Assembly (NCBI RefSeq): GCF_000271665.2
Contig: NZ_CP010978.1
Span: 2,324,501 to 2,388,500 of the forward strand
Length of the DNA: 64,000 nucleotides
Direction of reading: 5' to 3'
DNA from: Pelosinus fermentans JBW45
GTDB lineage: Bacteria; Bacillota; Negativicutes; DSM-13327
Every line of letters starts with the position of its first letter. Position 1 is the stretch's first letter. Below, one piece after another: positions 17,747 through 24,658 of this stretch. Both the position numbers and the translations under genes were made by a program. Under the pieces are notes generated by a model. It worked only from the letters and a program-made list of their open reading frames with translations, made no database searches and was not told where the DNA came from.

Positions 17747-18676
17747 ATGTATATCTATGCTGATGTGCTCTTTATTATTAATATAATGATGAATAGTATG
17801 ATTCTAATGTTAACTGCTTGGACGGTAGGGGCTACATATAAAGTTTGGCGTATATTATTGGCAGCGGCAGTAGGGGGTTGCTACGTCTTAATCGGCATGA
17901 TGCCTAACATGGAGTTTTGTCATACCGCTATCGCTAAATTAGTAATATCATGGCTGCTGATTTATATAGCTTTTGGCTATACATCCAAACGCAGATCATT
18001 TTTATTGTTAGCATCTTTTTATGTTGTATCCTTTATTTTAGGTGGTTCTATTGTTGGATGGGTTTATTTCTGGCAAGTGAATCATTATTCTCATACGTTG
18101 GTCAGAATTCTCACAACTTTATCCTGGGAAAATGTATTATGGGGAAGTTGTTTAGGATCTATTTTGATTGTTACTATAATACGGCGTATGTTATCGAGTA
18201 CAACTCGGCAGCAAAGCCTATATCGAGTGAAAATTGAATATAATGGACAGGTGGCTGAGTTAACAGCCATGCTTGATACAGGTAATAGTTTATATACTAC
18301 AGTAGGTCATAAACCAGTGGTTTTAGTTAGTCAATATATTATAGAGTCAATTTTAAGTGAGGATGTGGTAACTTTTTTACGAGAAAATGTACCAGAAATG
18401 TGGTTGGTGAATTTATCCCAGTGTGCTGATGAAAAATGGCTATCACGTACACAAATTATTCCTTATCATGGCATTGGAAGCCGCAGTATGTTGCTCGCTT
18501 TTAGAGCTGATGCCTTACTTGTATCTCTATCAGGTACAGCAGAAATAAGGATTCAGAATGTGGTAATTGGAATTTATAGTGGTGGTCTATCAGAGGATGG
18601 AACATATGCTGGCTTATTACATCCTCAGATAATCAATGAGTTATACAAAAAAGAGGGGGCAAGTATATGCGCATAA
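17747..18676 (+). CDS. spoIIGA: Sigma-E processing aspartic peptidase
   Basis: SpoIIGA is the mother-cell membrane protease that removes the pro-sequence of sigma-E when activated across the septum by SpoIIR. The 309-residue protein has five or six membrane spans in the first half. The cytosolic second half carries the aspartic protease motif LDTGNSL (about residue 180), with the catalytic Asp present. ATG at 17747 lies eight bases after AGGAAGG; an in-frame TTG one codon upstream is also possible. The 3' end overlaps sigE by ten bases. The ftsZ-spoIIGA-sigE order matches B. subtilis, and spoIIR itself is encoded 1.9 kb downstream. Confidence 0.93.
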   Translation: MYIYADVLFIINIMMNSMILMLTAWTVGATYKVWRILLAAAVGGCYVLIGMMPNMEFCHTAIAKLVISWLLIYIAFGYTSKRRSFLLLASFYVVSFILGGSIVGWVYFWQVNHYSHTLVRILTTLSWENVLWGSCLGSILIVTIIRRMLSSTTRQQSLYRVKIEYNGQVAELTAMLDTGNSLYTTVGHKPVVLVSQYIIESILSEDVVTFLRENVPEMWLVNLSQCADEKWLSRTQIIPYHGIGSRSMLLAFRADALLVSLSGTAEIRIQNVVIGIYSGGLSEDGTYAGLLHPQIINELYKKEGASICA

Positions 18677-19404
18677 CATGGTCTATCATTAAAATAGTGA
18701 TCAAACTAAAGGCGATCTGTTTGTTGCAAAGATTGGGAATATTAGCGGCTGATGAGGTTTTTTATGTTGGTAGTACAGAAGTATTGCCTCCCCCTTTAAG
18801 TAATGACGAAGAAGTATTTTTATTAACTCGTTTGCAAAAAGGCGACTTAGGAGTTAAAAGTATTTTTATTGAAAGAAATTTACGTCTAGTCGTGTATATT
18901 GCCCGCAAGTTTGAAAATACAGGGGTGGGAATAGAAGATCTTGTTAGTATAGGGACAATTGGTTTGATTAAGGCTGTAAATACTTTTGATCCTGTAAAAC
19001 GCATAAAATTAGCGACATATGCATCGAGATGCATTGAAAATGAGATTTTGATGTATCTTAGACGTAATAGCAAAACCAGAGCGGAAGTATCTTTTGATGA
19101 ACCTTTGAACATCGACTGGGATGGTAATGAGTTACTCTTATCGGATGTGTTAGGTACAGAAAACGATATTATTTATAAATCCGTTGAAGAAGAAGTCGAT
19201 AAGACTTTGCTGCATACCGCTATGAATAAACTATGCGGGCGAGAAAGGCGTATTATGGAGCTGCGATTTGGTTTGCACGATGACGGAGCAGAGCGTACCC
19301 AAAAAGAAGTTGCAGATATGTTGGGAATATCTCAGTCTTATATTTCTAGACTGGAGAAGAGAATTATTAAACGCCTGCGTAAAGAAATTATGCGTATGGA
19401 ATAA
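18667..19404 (+). CDS. sigE: RNA polymerase sporulation sigma factor sigma-E (pro-sigma-E)
   Basis: Sigma-E is the first mother-cell-specific sigma factor of sporulation. The 245 residues start with a hydrophobic and basic pro-segment of roughly 25-30 residues that SpoIIGA would remove. Then come region 2 ([32 protein letters not shown]), the [16 protein letters not shown] segment that contacts the -10, and region 4 with the helix-turn-helix [19 protein letters not shown]. The start overlaps spoIIGA, so the protease and its substrate are co-translated. AGGGGGC precedes the ATG. Confidence 0.95.
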   Translation: MRITWSIIKIVIKLKAICLLQRLGILAADEVFYVGSTEVLPPPLSNDEEVFLLTRLQKGDLGVKSIFIERNLRLVVYIARKFENTGVGIEDLVSIGTIGLIKAVNTFDPVKRIKLATYASRCIENEILMYLRRNSKTRAEVSFDEPLNIDWDGNELLLSDVLGTENDIIYKSVEEEVDKTLLHTAMNKLCGRERRIMELRFGLHDDGAERTQKEVADMLGISQSYISRLEKRIIKRLRKEIMRME

Positions 19405-19471
19405 CGATAAAACAGAGATTTAGTCTATATACAATACATTGAGAAACTTGAATAGATTGTTACTCTGCTAG

Positions 19472-19532
19472 GGATGGAATATAGGGATTCGCTTGCTTCC
19501 TACGTAACGCCATTCACTCCTATATTCCATCC
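19472..19532. other. Perfect 14-bp stem with 33-base loop between sigE and sigG
   Basis: GGATGGAATATAGG (19472-19485) and CCTATATTCCATCC (19519-19532) are exact inverted copies around a 33-base loop. There is no T-run, so it is not a standard terminator. A GTTAC at about 19459 could pair with GTAAC in the loop. The whole 381-base gap 19405-19785 holds this hairpin, the terminator at 19589 and presumably the sigG promoter, which I could not place. Confidence 0.6.
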
Positions 19533-19588
19533 TGACGATTGCCATGTAGAAGATTTATTTCAACATATATAAGTTGAATCTTATCCAA

Positions 19589-19613
19589 TACACCTCTGAT
19601 GAGGTGTTTTTTT
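19589..19613 (+). terminator. Terminator after sigE
   Basis: ACACCTC pairs with GAGGTGT around TGAT, followed by seven Ts in total. It is a compact rho-independent terminator ending the spoIIGA-sigE transcript. Confidence 0.9.
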
Positions 19614-19785
19614 ATTGTTTATGAGAACTATAGCTGCAAGGCTTATTTCGATAAGAGCTTGTTGGTTTTTAGGACATTTGTTTTATCCATTGCAGCGAGG
19701 ATGAATAAAACTAACTATCCGTGGCAATAATGCTCATGTATGGTAATAATTCAAATGTACTATGGAAACCAATGGGGGGAATAAA

Positions 19786-20559
19786 ATGATTATTAATAAA
19801 GTAGAAATTTGCGGCGTAAATACAGCGAAACTCCCGGTGCTTTCCGCCACTAAGATGCGTGAACTATTTGTGGTGCTTCAAAATGGAGAATTGTCTGTAA
19901 GAGAACAATTAATATATGGTAATCTACGATTGGTACTGAGTGTTATTCAACGATTTAATAATCGAGGAGAATATGTAGATGATTTATTCCAGGTAGGTTG
20001 TATCGGTTTGATGAAAGCCATTGATAATTTTGATCTGTCGCAAAATGTGAAATTTTCCACCTATGCCGTACCTATGATTATTGGTGAGATACGCCGGTAT
20101 TTACGAGATAATAATCCAATTCGCGTTAGTCGCTCAATGCGAGACATTGCTTATAAGGCTCTGCAGGTAAGAGATTCTCTTGTCAATAGGCATTCACGTG
20201 AGCCGTCCATTAAAGAAATTGCTGATGAACTTAAAATTCAACGAGAAGAAATCATTTTTGCCCTTGATGCAATTCAAGAACCAATATCTTTATTTGAGCC
20301 AATTTATCATGATGGTGGGGATCCTATATTTGTAATGGATCAGATTAGTGATGATAAGCAGCTAGATTTTAATTGGTTAGAAGGGGTGGCAATCAAAGAA
20401 GCAATGCATAGATTAAGCGATAGAGAAAAACATATACTTAATTTACGCTTCTTTGAAGGAAAAACACAAATGGAAGTGGCTGATGAGATTGGCATATCTC
20501 AGGCGCAAGTTTCACGATTAGAAAAAGCGGCTCTTAGCCATATGCGCAAATATATATAA
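19786..20559 (+). CDS. sigG: RNA polymerase sporulation sigma factor sigma-G
   Basis: Sigma-G is the late forespore sigma factor. The 257 residues begin with the strongly conserved NKVEICGVNTAKLPVL stretch that identifies SigG. Then come region 2 (NLRLVLSVIQRFNNRGE, DDLFQVGCIGLMKAIDNF), region 3 (SREPSIKEIADELKI) and region 4 with the helix-turn-helix EVADEIGISQAQVSRLEKAAL. ATG at 19786 follows GGGGGGA and matches the family start; an in-frame ATG at 19762 would add eight residues. spoIIR follows 22 bases downstream, so the two share a transcript unless a promoter lies inside sigG. Confidence 0.96.
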   Translation: MIINKVEICGVNTAKLPVLSATKMRELFVVLQNGELSVREQLIYGNLRLVLSVIQRFNNRGEYVDDLFQVGCIGLMKAIDNFDLSQNVKFSTYAVPMIIGEIRRYLRDNNPIRVSRSMRDIAYKALQVRDSLVNRHSREPSIKEIADELKIQREEIIFALDAIQEPISLFEPIYHDGGDPIFVMDQISDDKQLDFNWLEGVAIKEAMHRLSDREKHILNLRFFEGKTQMEVADEIGISQAQVSRLEKAALSHMRKYI

Positions 20560-20581
20560 ATGAATAGGGGAGAAATTGATT

Positions 20582-21184
20582 GTGAAGTATAATACGTTAT
20601 GGGGAAGAGGTTTGCTAATCGTTCTTTTCATTGTTGCTGGATGGGGGTTTTTGCTTTACTATGGACAAGAAAATTTACCCGTATCACTCGGTAAGGAAAA
20701 TCTCATACGTTTGCATGTACTAGCGAATAGTGATAGTGCATCTGACCAACAGCTAAAGTTAAAAGTCCGTGATGCCGTTATTGCTTATTTAGCACCGCAT
20801 TTAGAAACTGCTATTGATAAAGAAATGGCAAGAAAGGTTGTATTGGAACATCAGGGTGAACTTACTGCTGTGGCGGAAAAGGTCGTGGCAATGAATGGAT
20901 CCCATGAGCCGGTAGCGATAGAGTTAGGCATGTTTGATTTCCCTATAAAATCATATGGTAATTTGGTATTGCCGGCTGGAAAATATGAGGCAGTACGTGT
21001 ACTTATAGGAAAGGCAGAAGGTAAAAATTGGTGGTGCGTATTATTTCCTCCTCTTTGTTTTATTGATATTACTAATGCGACGGCACTGCCGCCAAAAGAA
21101 GTTATTAGTGATGCAGAACAGAAAAACGAAAAAGTTGAATTTCGCTGGAAATTAGCTGAACTTTGGAAAGAGGGGCTAAAGTGA
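20582..21184 (+). CDS. spoIIR: Stage II sporulation protein R
   Basis: SpoIIR is made in the forespore and secreted into the intermembrane space, where it activates SpoIIGA and so sigma-E in the mother cell. The 200-residue protein has an N-terminal membrane/secretion segment (about residues 8-27) and the family core LIRLHVLANSDS...QQLKLKVRDAV. It ends with NWWCVLFPPLCFIDIT and a charged tail. GTG at 20582 is nine bases after AGGGGAG; a TTG two codons upstream is the alternative. Sitting directly behind sigG, it puts signal, receptor and sigma factor within 3.5 kb. Confidence 0.92.
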   Translation: MKYNTLWGRGLLIVLFIVAGWGFLLYYGQENLPVSLGKENLIRLHVLANSDSASDQQLKLKVRDAVIAYLAPHLETAIDKEMARKVVLEHQGELTAVAEKVVAMNGSHEPVAIELGMFDFPIKSYGNLVLPAGKYEAVRVLIGKAEGKNWWCVLFPPLCFIDITNATALPPKEVISDAEQKNEKVEFRWKLAELWKEGLK

Positions 21185-21258
21185 ATTTTATTTACCTGAC
21201 ATCCCTGACACCTTTACTCTTTAATTTCATATACTATATGGAACAAGCAGAGGCGTAG
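21181..21258 (+). CDS. Possible 25-residue mini-ORF overlapping the spoIIR stop
   Basis: A GTG overlapping the spoIIR TGA (GTGA) opens a 25-residue hydrophobic frame, MNFIYLTSLTPLLF onward, with GAGGGG five bases upstream. It may be a small membrane peptide, a gene remnant or chance. I recognise no family. Confidence 0.2.
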   Translation: MNFIYLTSLTPLLFNFIYYMEQAEA

Positions 21259-21269
21259 GGGGTAAAAAT

Positions 21270-21401
21270 ATGATAAAGACGTCAGATCTTAACATGTCAG
21301 ATATTCAAATGGTAAAAACGAACATAGCTTTTCCAATCATTATTAATAAAAGAGATTTTGGAGGGCTTCTTAATAGGGTATATAATTATTTTTCAATGTA
21401 A
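21270..21401 (+). CDS. Small hypothetical protein, possibly truncated (43 aa)
   Basis: A TAGGGGG site precedes an ATG that opens 43 codons, starting MIKTSDLNMSDIQMV and containing FPIIINKRDFGGLLNRVYNYF. The frame runs into the tail of the leftward recombinase and overlaps its last 16 bases. The good ribosome binding site and ordinary codon use suggest real or formerly real translation. The abrupt end at the recombinase suggests a 5' gene fragment cut by insertion. No family recognised. Confidence 0.4.
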   Translation: MIKTSDLNMSDIQMVKTNIAFPIIINKRDFGGLLNRVYNYFSM

Positions 21402-22858
21402 AATTCAAAAGAATCATTAAGTCTTACTGCAAAAATACGATATGATAGTTTAAGTAATACACTGCGTTTTTCTGCAAAGGTTTTGGCTGTGATTAAATCA
21501 GTTGGTGATGTTACCAGCTGATTTGTTTTTTCCAGGACAGTTCTCAGCTCAGATATATTGTGATGGATAGTAGCTAGCTCCTTATTTAGGGTCTGTAATT
21601 CTCTTTCTACTGTTTCACTATCAATCAAATTCTCTTGATACCAACGCAGGGTATTTATTTTTTTCTTCTTTAGTTCAATTTGGATAGCATGTAAGTTTGT
21701 TATTTGTTGTGAATAGCTAAAATTGGTGTTGGTAAGCAGGTATTCTTGTAAATGATCTTTAGCAGTTGCTAGCGTAACAAGGCATTGCCAGACAGCCTGT
21801 TCTAAATCTTCCACTGGTATTCGGCGACACTGGCAAGATGTGCCATTGACTGCATATGTATTTGATTCTTTGGAAATACAGGAATAATAATAGTAAATTT
21901 TATCGCTACCGTTTTTTCGCTTAGCAGTACGAGCATAGGCTGTCATGGAACGTCCGCAGAGAGCGCAGTGCAACAATCCCCGTAAAAGATAATTATGTTT
22001 ATTATTACGTGTTGCTAATTTCTTATTTCGTTGGATCTGCAATTGGGCAGATTCCCACATTTCACGAGTGATTATCGCAGGAATTGTAACAGGAATCCAA
22101 GCTTCAGGAGGATTATCTTTGATTTCGCGGCTATTCTGACCCGTTTTACAAGTTCTTTGCTTAAAAAGATAATGCTGTCCATGATACATTTCTTTAGTAA
22201 GAATGCGTGAGACAGTGCAGATCGAGAGTGGGCGATTATTTGTACCGACAATACCAAGGCGTGCTAACTCTAAAGTAATTCTCCTTGAACCATAGCCTTG
22301 ATGAATGCATAAATGATAAATGAATTGAATGGTTTTACTTGCCTCTTCATTGATAACATACATACTATTTTTTTTATCCCAGTCATAGCCAAAGGGGTGG
22401 GCATTGGAGACGATTTTTCCTTGAGTTGCTTTCGCTCGGCGACCGCGAGAAGTTCTTTCACGAATTTTTGATTTTTCATAAGCAGAAATAGCGCCTTTCA
22501 TACTGAAAAATAAGCGGCCTTCTGGTGAGGAATCATAATCACCAGTTACAAAGGTAATTCTTGCACCTGTTTTTTCTATTTCATCAGCAATAATCAATTG
22601 ATTGGTAAGATTACGGGAAAGACGATCGGGATCATAAATAGCTACGATTTTTATGATCCCATTTTGCAAATCACTTCGTAATTTATCAAGGCCAGGGCGC
22701 TCTAAATATTCTCCGCTATAGCCATCGTCAATATATTCTTTTATCCCAGTGTGATCCATCGCTAATAAATGATTGCGACAGGCAGCGATTTGGTCGTTTA
22801 AAGAATAACCTTTGCGGGCTTGGTCATCTGTTGACACCCTCACATATAGCGCATTCAT
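21386..22858 (-). CDS. Large serine recombinase (site-specific)
   Basis: This enzyme would cut and rejoin DNA at short att sites through a covalent serine intermediate. The 490-residue protein has an N-terminal resolvase domain, with the catalytic serine in YVRVSTDDQ near the start and IYDPDRLSRN later. A recombinase domain follows (AHPFGYDWDKK onward). A zinc ribbon (LLRGLLHCALCGRSM, then CISKES and CQCRR) and a C-terminal coiled coil complete the usual phage/ICE integrase plan. It looks intact. ATG at 22858 is chosen because TGGAGGATATT precedes it. It is one of only three clear leftward genes. No cargo genes or att repeats are obvious, so it is an orphan or relic of a larger element, beside spoIIR. 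Confidence 0.93.
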   Translation of the reverse strand: MNALYVRVSTDDQARKGYSLNDQIAACRNHLLAMDHTGIKEYIDDGYSGEYLERPGLDKLRSDLQNGIIKIVAIYDPDRLSRNLTNQLIIADEIEKTGARITFVTGDYDSSPEGRLFFSMKGAISAYEKSKIRERTSRGRRAKATQGKIVSNAHPFGYDWDKKNSMYVINEEASKTIQFIYHLCIHQGYGSRRITLELARLGIVGTNNRPLSICTVSRILTKEMYHGQHYLFKQRTCKTGQNSREIKDNPPEAWIPVTIPAIITREMWESAQLQIQRNKKLATRNNKHNYLLRGLLHCALCGRSMTAYARTAKRKNGSDKIYYYYSCISKESNTYAVNGTSCQCRRIPVEDLEQAVWQCLVTLATAKDHLQEYLLTNTNFSYSQQITNLHAIQIELKKKKINTLRWYQENLIDSETVERELQTLNKELATIHHNISELRTVLEKTNQLVTSPTDLITAKTFAEKRSVLLKLSYRIFAVRLNDSFEFYIEK

Positions 22859-22910
22859 AATATCCTCCATTATTATTGAGTGTTATCTATTTTTATGTGA
22901 GGATAAAAGA

Positions 22911-22940
22911 AAAATGACAGAACGCATGTTCTGCCATTTT
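22911..22940. repeat. Inverted repeat upstream of the recombinase gene
   Basis: AAAATGACAGAAC and GTTCTGCCATTTT form a stem of about 12 bp with one mismatch around GCAT, about 50 bases before the recombinase start. It could be an operator, a recombinase binding site or a terminator for facing transcription. Confidence 0.5.
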
Positions 22941-23029
22941 AGATGAATGTATCCAATGACTAAAAAGCCCTAAGATTCCATCTTCTATAAGTGGGGCTAA
23001 GAGCGATTAAGTCCTATGGAAAACTGTGA

Positions 23030-23071
23030 CTAAGATTCAGATGGAGTGTTAGCATTCCATCTGAATCTTAG
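23030..23071. terminator. Strong hairpin between the small basic gene and the recombinase
   Basis: CTAAGATTCAGATGGA and its exact complement form a 16-bp stem with a ten-base loop. Read leftward it follows the 45-residue gene by 18 bases and is followed by TCACAGTTTT. Read rightward it is followed by CCTTCTTT. It most likely ends the leftward small gene. Confidence 0.65.
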
Positions 23072-23088
23072 CCTTCTTTATTTGAAAC

Positions 23089-23226
23089 TTATTTTCCTCT
23101 GCCGGCTTTTCTCATGGGCATTTGATGGCTGGTATTGTTAGCTTTTCCTTTAGCCGCCTTTAAGAATGATTTATTGTTTTCGTTTGCTTTTTTCTTCTTA
23201 TCAAGTAATAGAGCCTGTAAATCCAA
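23089..23226 (-). CDS. Small lysine-rich protein (45 aa)
   Basis: On the complementary strand an AAAGGAGG site is followed eight bases later by a TTG that opens 45 codons. The product starts MDLQALLLDKKKKANENN and ends MPMRKAGRGK, is strongly basic, and has no cysteine or membrane segment. The excellent ribosome binding site, host-like codon use and hairpin after the stop support a real gene. The composition suggests RNA, ribosome or DNA contact, but I recognise no family and assign no function. Confidence 0.6.
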   Translation of the reverse strand: MDLQALLLDKKKKANENNKSFLKAAKGKANNTSHQMPMRKAGRGK

Positions 23227-23306
23227 AGTGCATTCCTCCTTTGCTCAATTGTTGCATCTTGTAAGAGATAAATCTATTATACCATGGCTTTTTAACTAGT
23301 CCAAAT

Positions 23307-23420
23307 GTAAAAACACATAAAAATGTATTTTTACAAGAGACATAGTACATTACTGCGATTCATTGATAATTAATATCAATGAATGTGCTGGAAATAAAAA
23401 CATTTGTTTTTATTTCCAGC
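23307..23420. repeat. Three consecutive inverted repeats upstream of the porin gene
   Basis: In order: GTAAAAACAC/GTATTTTTAC (23307-23334, one mismatch); TCATTGAT/ATCAATGA (23360-23382, perfect 8-bp arms); and a 16-bp perfect stem GCTGGAAATAAAAACA (23387-23402) with its complement ending at 23420. The last has a two-base loop and may be a terminator facing either way. The others look like operators. They fill most of the gap between the leftward small gene and the porin leader. Confidence 0.6.
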
Positions 23421-23616
23421 AGGATTTTATGATTTGTCCGACGAATTAACGATAAATCCTAAAAATTTGTAAGTATAGTCTTAGATGTACTTGGAGGTGG
23501 ATATGTATAACATCTAGATAGAGCTGCAAGCTGGTTAGTCGGTGGGGAGCCAAATACAGAGTTGGATGTCTATCGGTACCGAAGAAGCCATAGGGGAACA
23601 ATATATTGGGGGAAAT
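23421..23616 (+). promoter_or_regulatory. Porin 5' leader with several possible stems
   Basis: About 200 bases precede the porin start. They contain pairing segments TAGATGT/ACATCTA (about 23482-23517), AGCT/AGCT, CCAA/TTGG, and the palindrome CGGTACCG near 23575. A long open frame crosses part of it but has no ribosome site or family match, so I treat it as untranslated. I tested it by eye against c-di-GMP, ydaO, yybP-ykoY and Moco aptamers without a convincing fit. Confidence 0.35.
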
Positions 23617-24552
23617 ATGATGAAAAAAATAATTACTACTGCTCTTGCTGCCGCTATGGTTTTAACTACAGGTGCTGCCTTTGCCGCTCCTGTAGAACTT
23701 GATGGTCAAGTCAAAGTACAATACCGCTCTAATACTGCTGATGGTGAATCGGATTCTCAAGGCGGCATATATAGTTTTCGCTTAAATGCCAAAACAGCCT
23801 TAAGCAATAATGTTGATTTATTTGCTCGTTTTGCTGCGCAATCTCTTAGTGGAGATAAAATTGGTCCGGATTTTTCCAAAGCTAAATATGGTAATAGTGT
23901 AGCAGTTCTTGATCAATATGGAATTATTGTAAAGGACAAAGATTTTCAATATAAAGTAGGACGCCAGGGGCTTTCTATTAGTCCGACAGCCTTGCTCTAT
24001 AGCAGTGAGGGATATATCGGAGAGAACTATGGCCTTTTTGATGGCGTCGTTGCTACTGGAAAATCTGGTGTAACTTCATTACAGATTGTTGCTGGTAAAA
24101 GTGATAGAGATACTAAAGATAAGGTTTATTCTGTTCATGCTTCTTATAGTCCTGTAAAAGATTGGACTGTAGGAGGTACCATTGCAAAAGCTAATCCTAA
24201 TGCAGGTAGTGATAGAACTTTCTGGGGAACTGATGTTCAATATACTACCGGTAAAGCCAGCTTTGTAGCGGATTATCTCAAATCTGATGATGATACTAAA
24301 AATGATGCTCTCGTCCTTGGGGTAACGTATGCCTTTGATGATAAAAATAGCTTATCCGCTTATTCCCACAGGACTGATGCAAATGCAGCTATTTATACCG
24401 ATTGGGATCCTGGAGAAAAAGGTGCCTACTATATTTATAACCACAAATTTGATAAAACAACCTCACTGAACTTATTATATAAAAGTAATACTGCAATTGG
24501 CACAGATGCTGATAATACTTCTTTCCGTGCTTCCGTTGCTTATAAATTTTAA
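23617..24552 (+). CDS. Outer membrane beta-barrel porin
   Basis: The product is a predicted outer membrane diffusion channel, about 311 residues. The N-terminus is a classical signal peptide (MMKKIITTALAAAM...), with probable cleavage after AFA at about residue 23. The mature part has alternating polar/hydrophobic beta strands, few cysteines, and ends in VAYKF, the terminal aromatic residue recognised by the BamA assembly machinery. Substrate specificity cannot be told from sequence. GGGGG is four bases before ATG 23617 and seven before ATG 23620, so either start is possible. Its presence next to sporulation genes marks the organism as a diderm spore-former. An IS begins ten bases after the stop, so the native terminator has probably been displaced. 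Confidence 0.88.
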   Translation: MMKKIITTALAAAMVLTTGAAFAAPVELDGQVKVQYRSNTADGESDSQGGIYSFRLNAKTALSNNVDLFARFAAQSLSGDKIGPDFSKAKYGNSVAVLDQYGIIVKDKDFQYKVGRQGLSISPTALLYSSEGYIGENYGLFDGVVATGKSGVTSLQIVAGKSDRDTKDKVYSVHASYSPVKDWTVGGTIAKANPNAGSDRTFWGTDVQYTTGKASFVADYLKSDDDTKNDALVLGVTYAFDDKNSLSAYSHRTDANAAIYTDWDPGEKGAYYIYNHKFDKTTSLNLLYKSNTAIGTDADNTSFRASVAYKF

Positions 24553-24561
24553 ATTGCTGTC

Positions 24562-24582
24562 TTACAGGAAAGGGGCTGTCGC
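24562..24582. repeat. Left terminal inverted repeat of the IS
   Basis: It begins TTACAGGAAAGGGGC and matches the complement of 26428-26448 at 19 of 21 positions, marking the left end of the element. Confidence 0.88.
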
Positions 24583-24601
24583 GCTAAGACAACCCTAAAA
24601 A

Positions 24602-24643
24602 ACAAAAGACGGCAACCAGCAGTAGCTGGAAGCCGTCTTTTGT
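24602..24643. terminator. Hairpin inside the left end of the IS
   Basis: ACAAAAGACGGC (24602-24613) pairs perfectly with GCCGTCTTTTGT (24632-24643), and an inner CCAGC/GCTGG stem caps it. Lying between the left repeat and the transposase, it probably blocks read-through from the upstream porin transcript into the transposase, a common IS safeguard. It may also now end porin transcription. Confidence 0.7.
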
Positions 24644-24658
24644 TGTAAAATCAAGTTT

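Noticed and set aside
21204-21240. A sigma-E or sigma-G promoter after spoIIR (CATATACT)
   Set aside because: The -10 is similar, but no suitable -35 lies at the required distance.
21300-23000. att sites flanking the serine recombinase
   Set aside because: I compared both flanks by eye and found no shared core of useful length.
23480-23616. A known riboswitch (c-di-GMP-I, ydaO, yybP-ykoY or Moco) before the porin gene
   Set aside because: Some short pieces look alike, but the invariant cores of these aptamers are missing.
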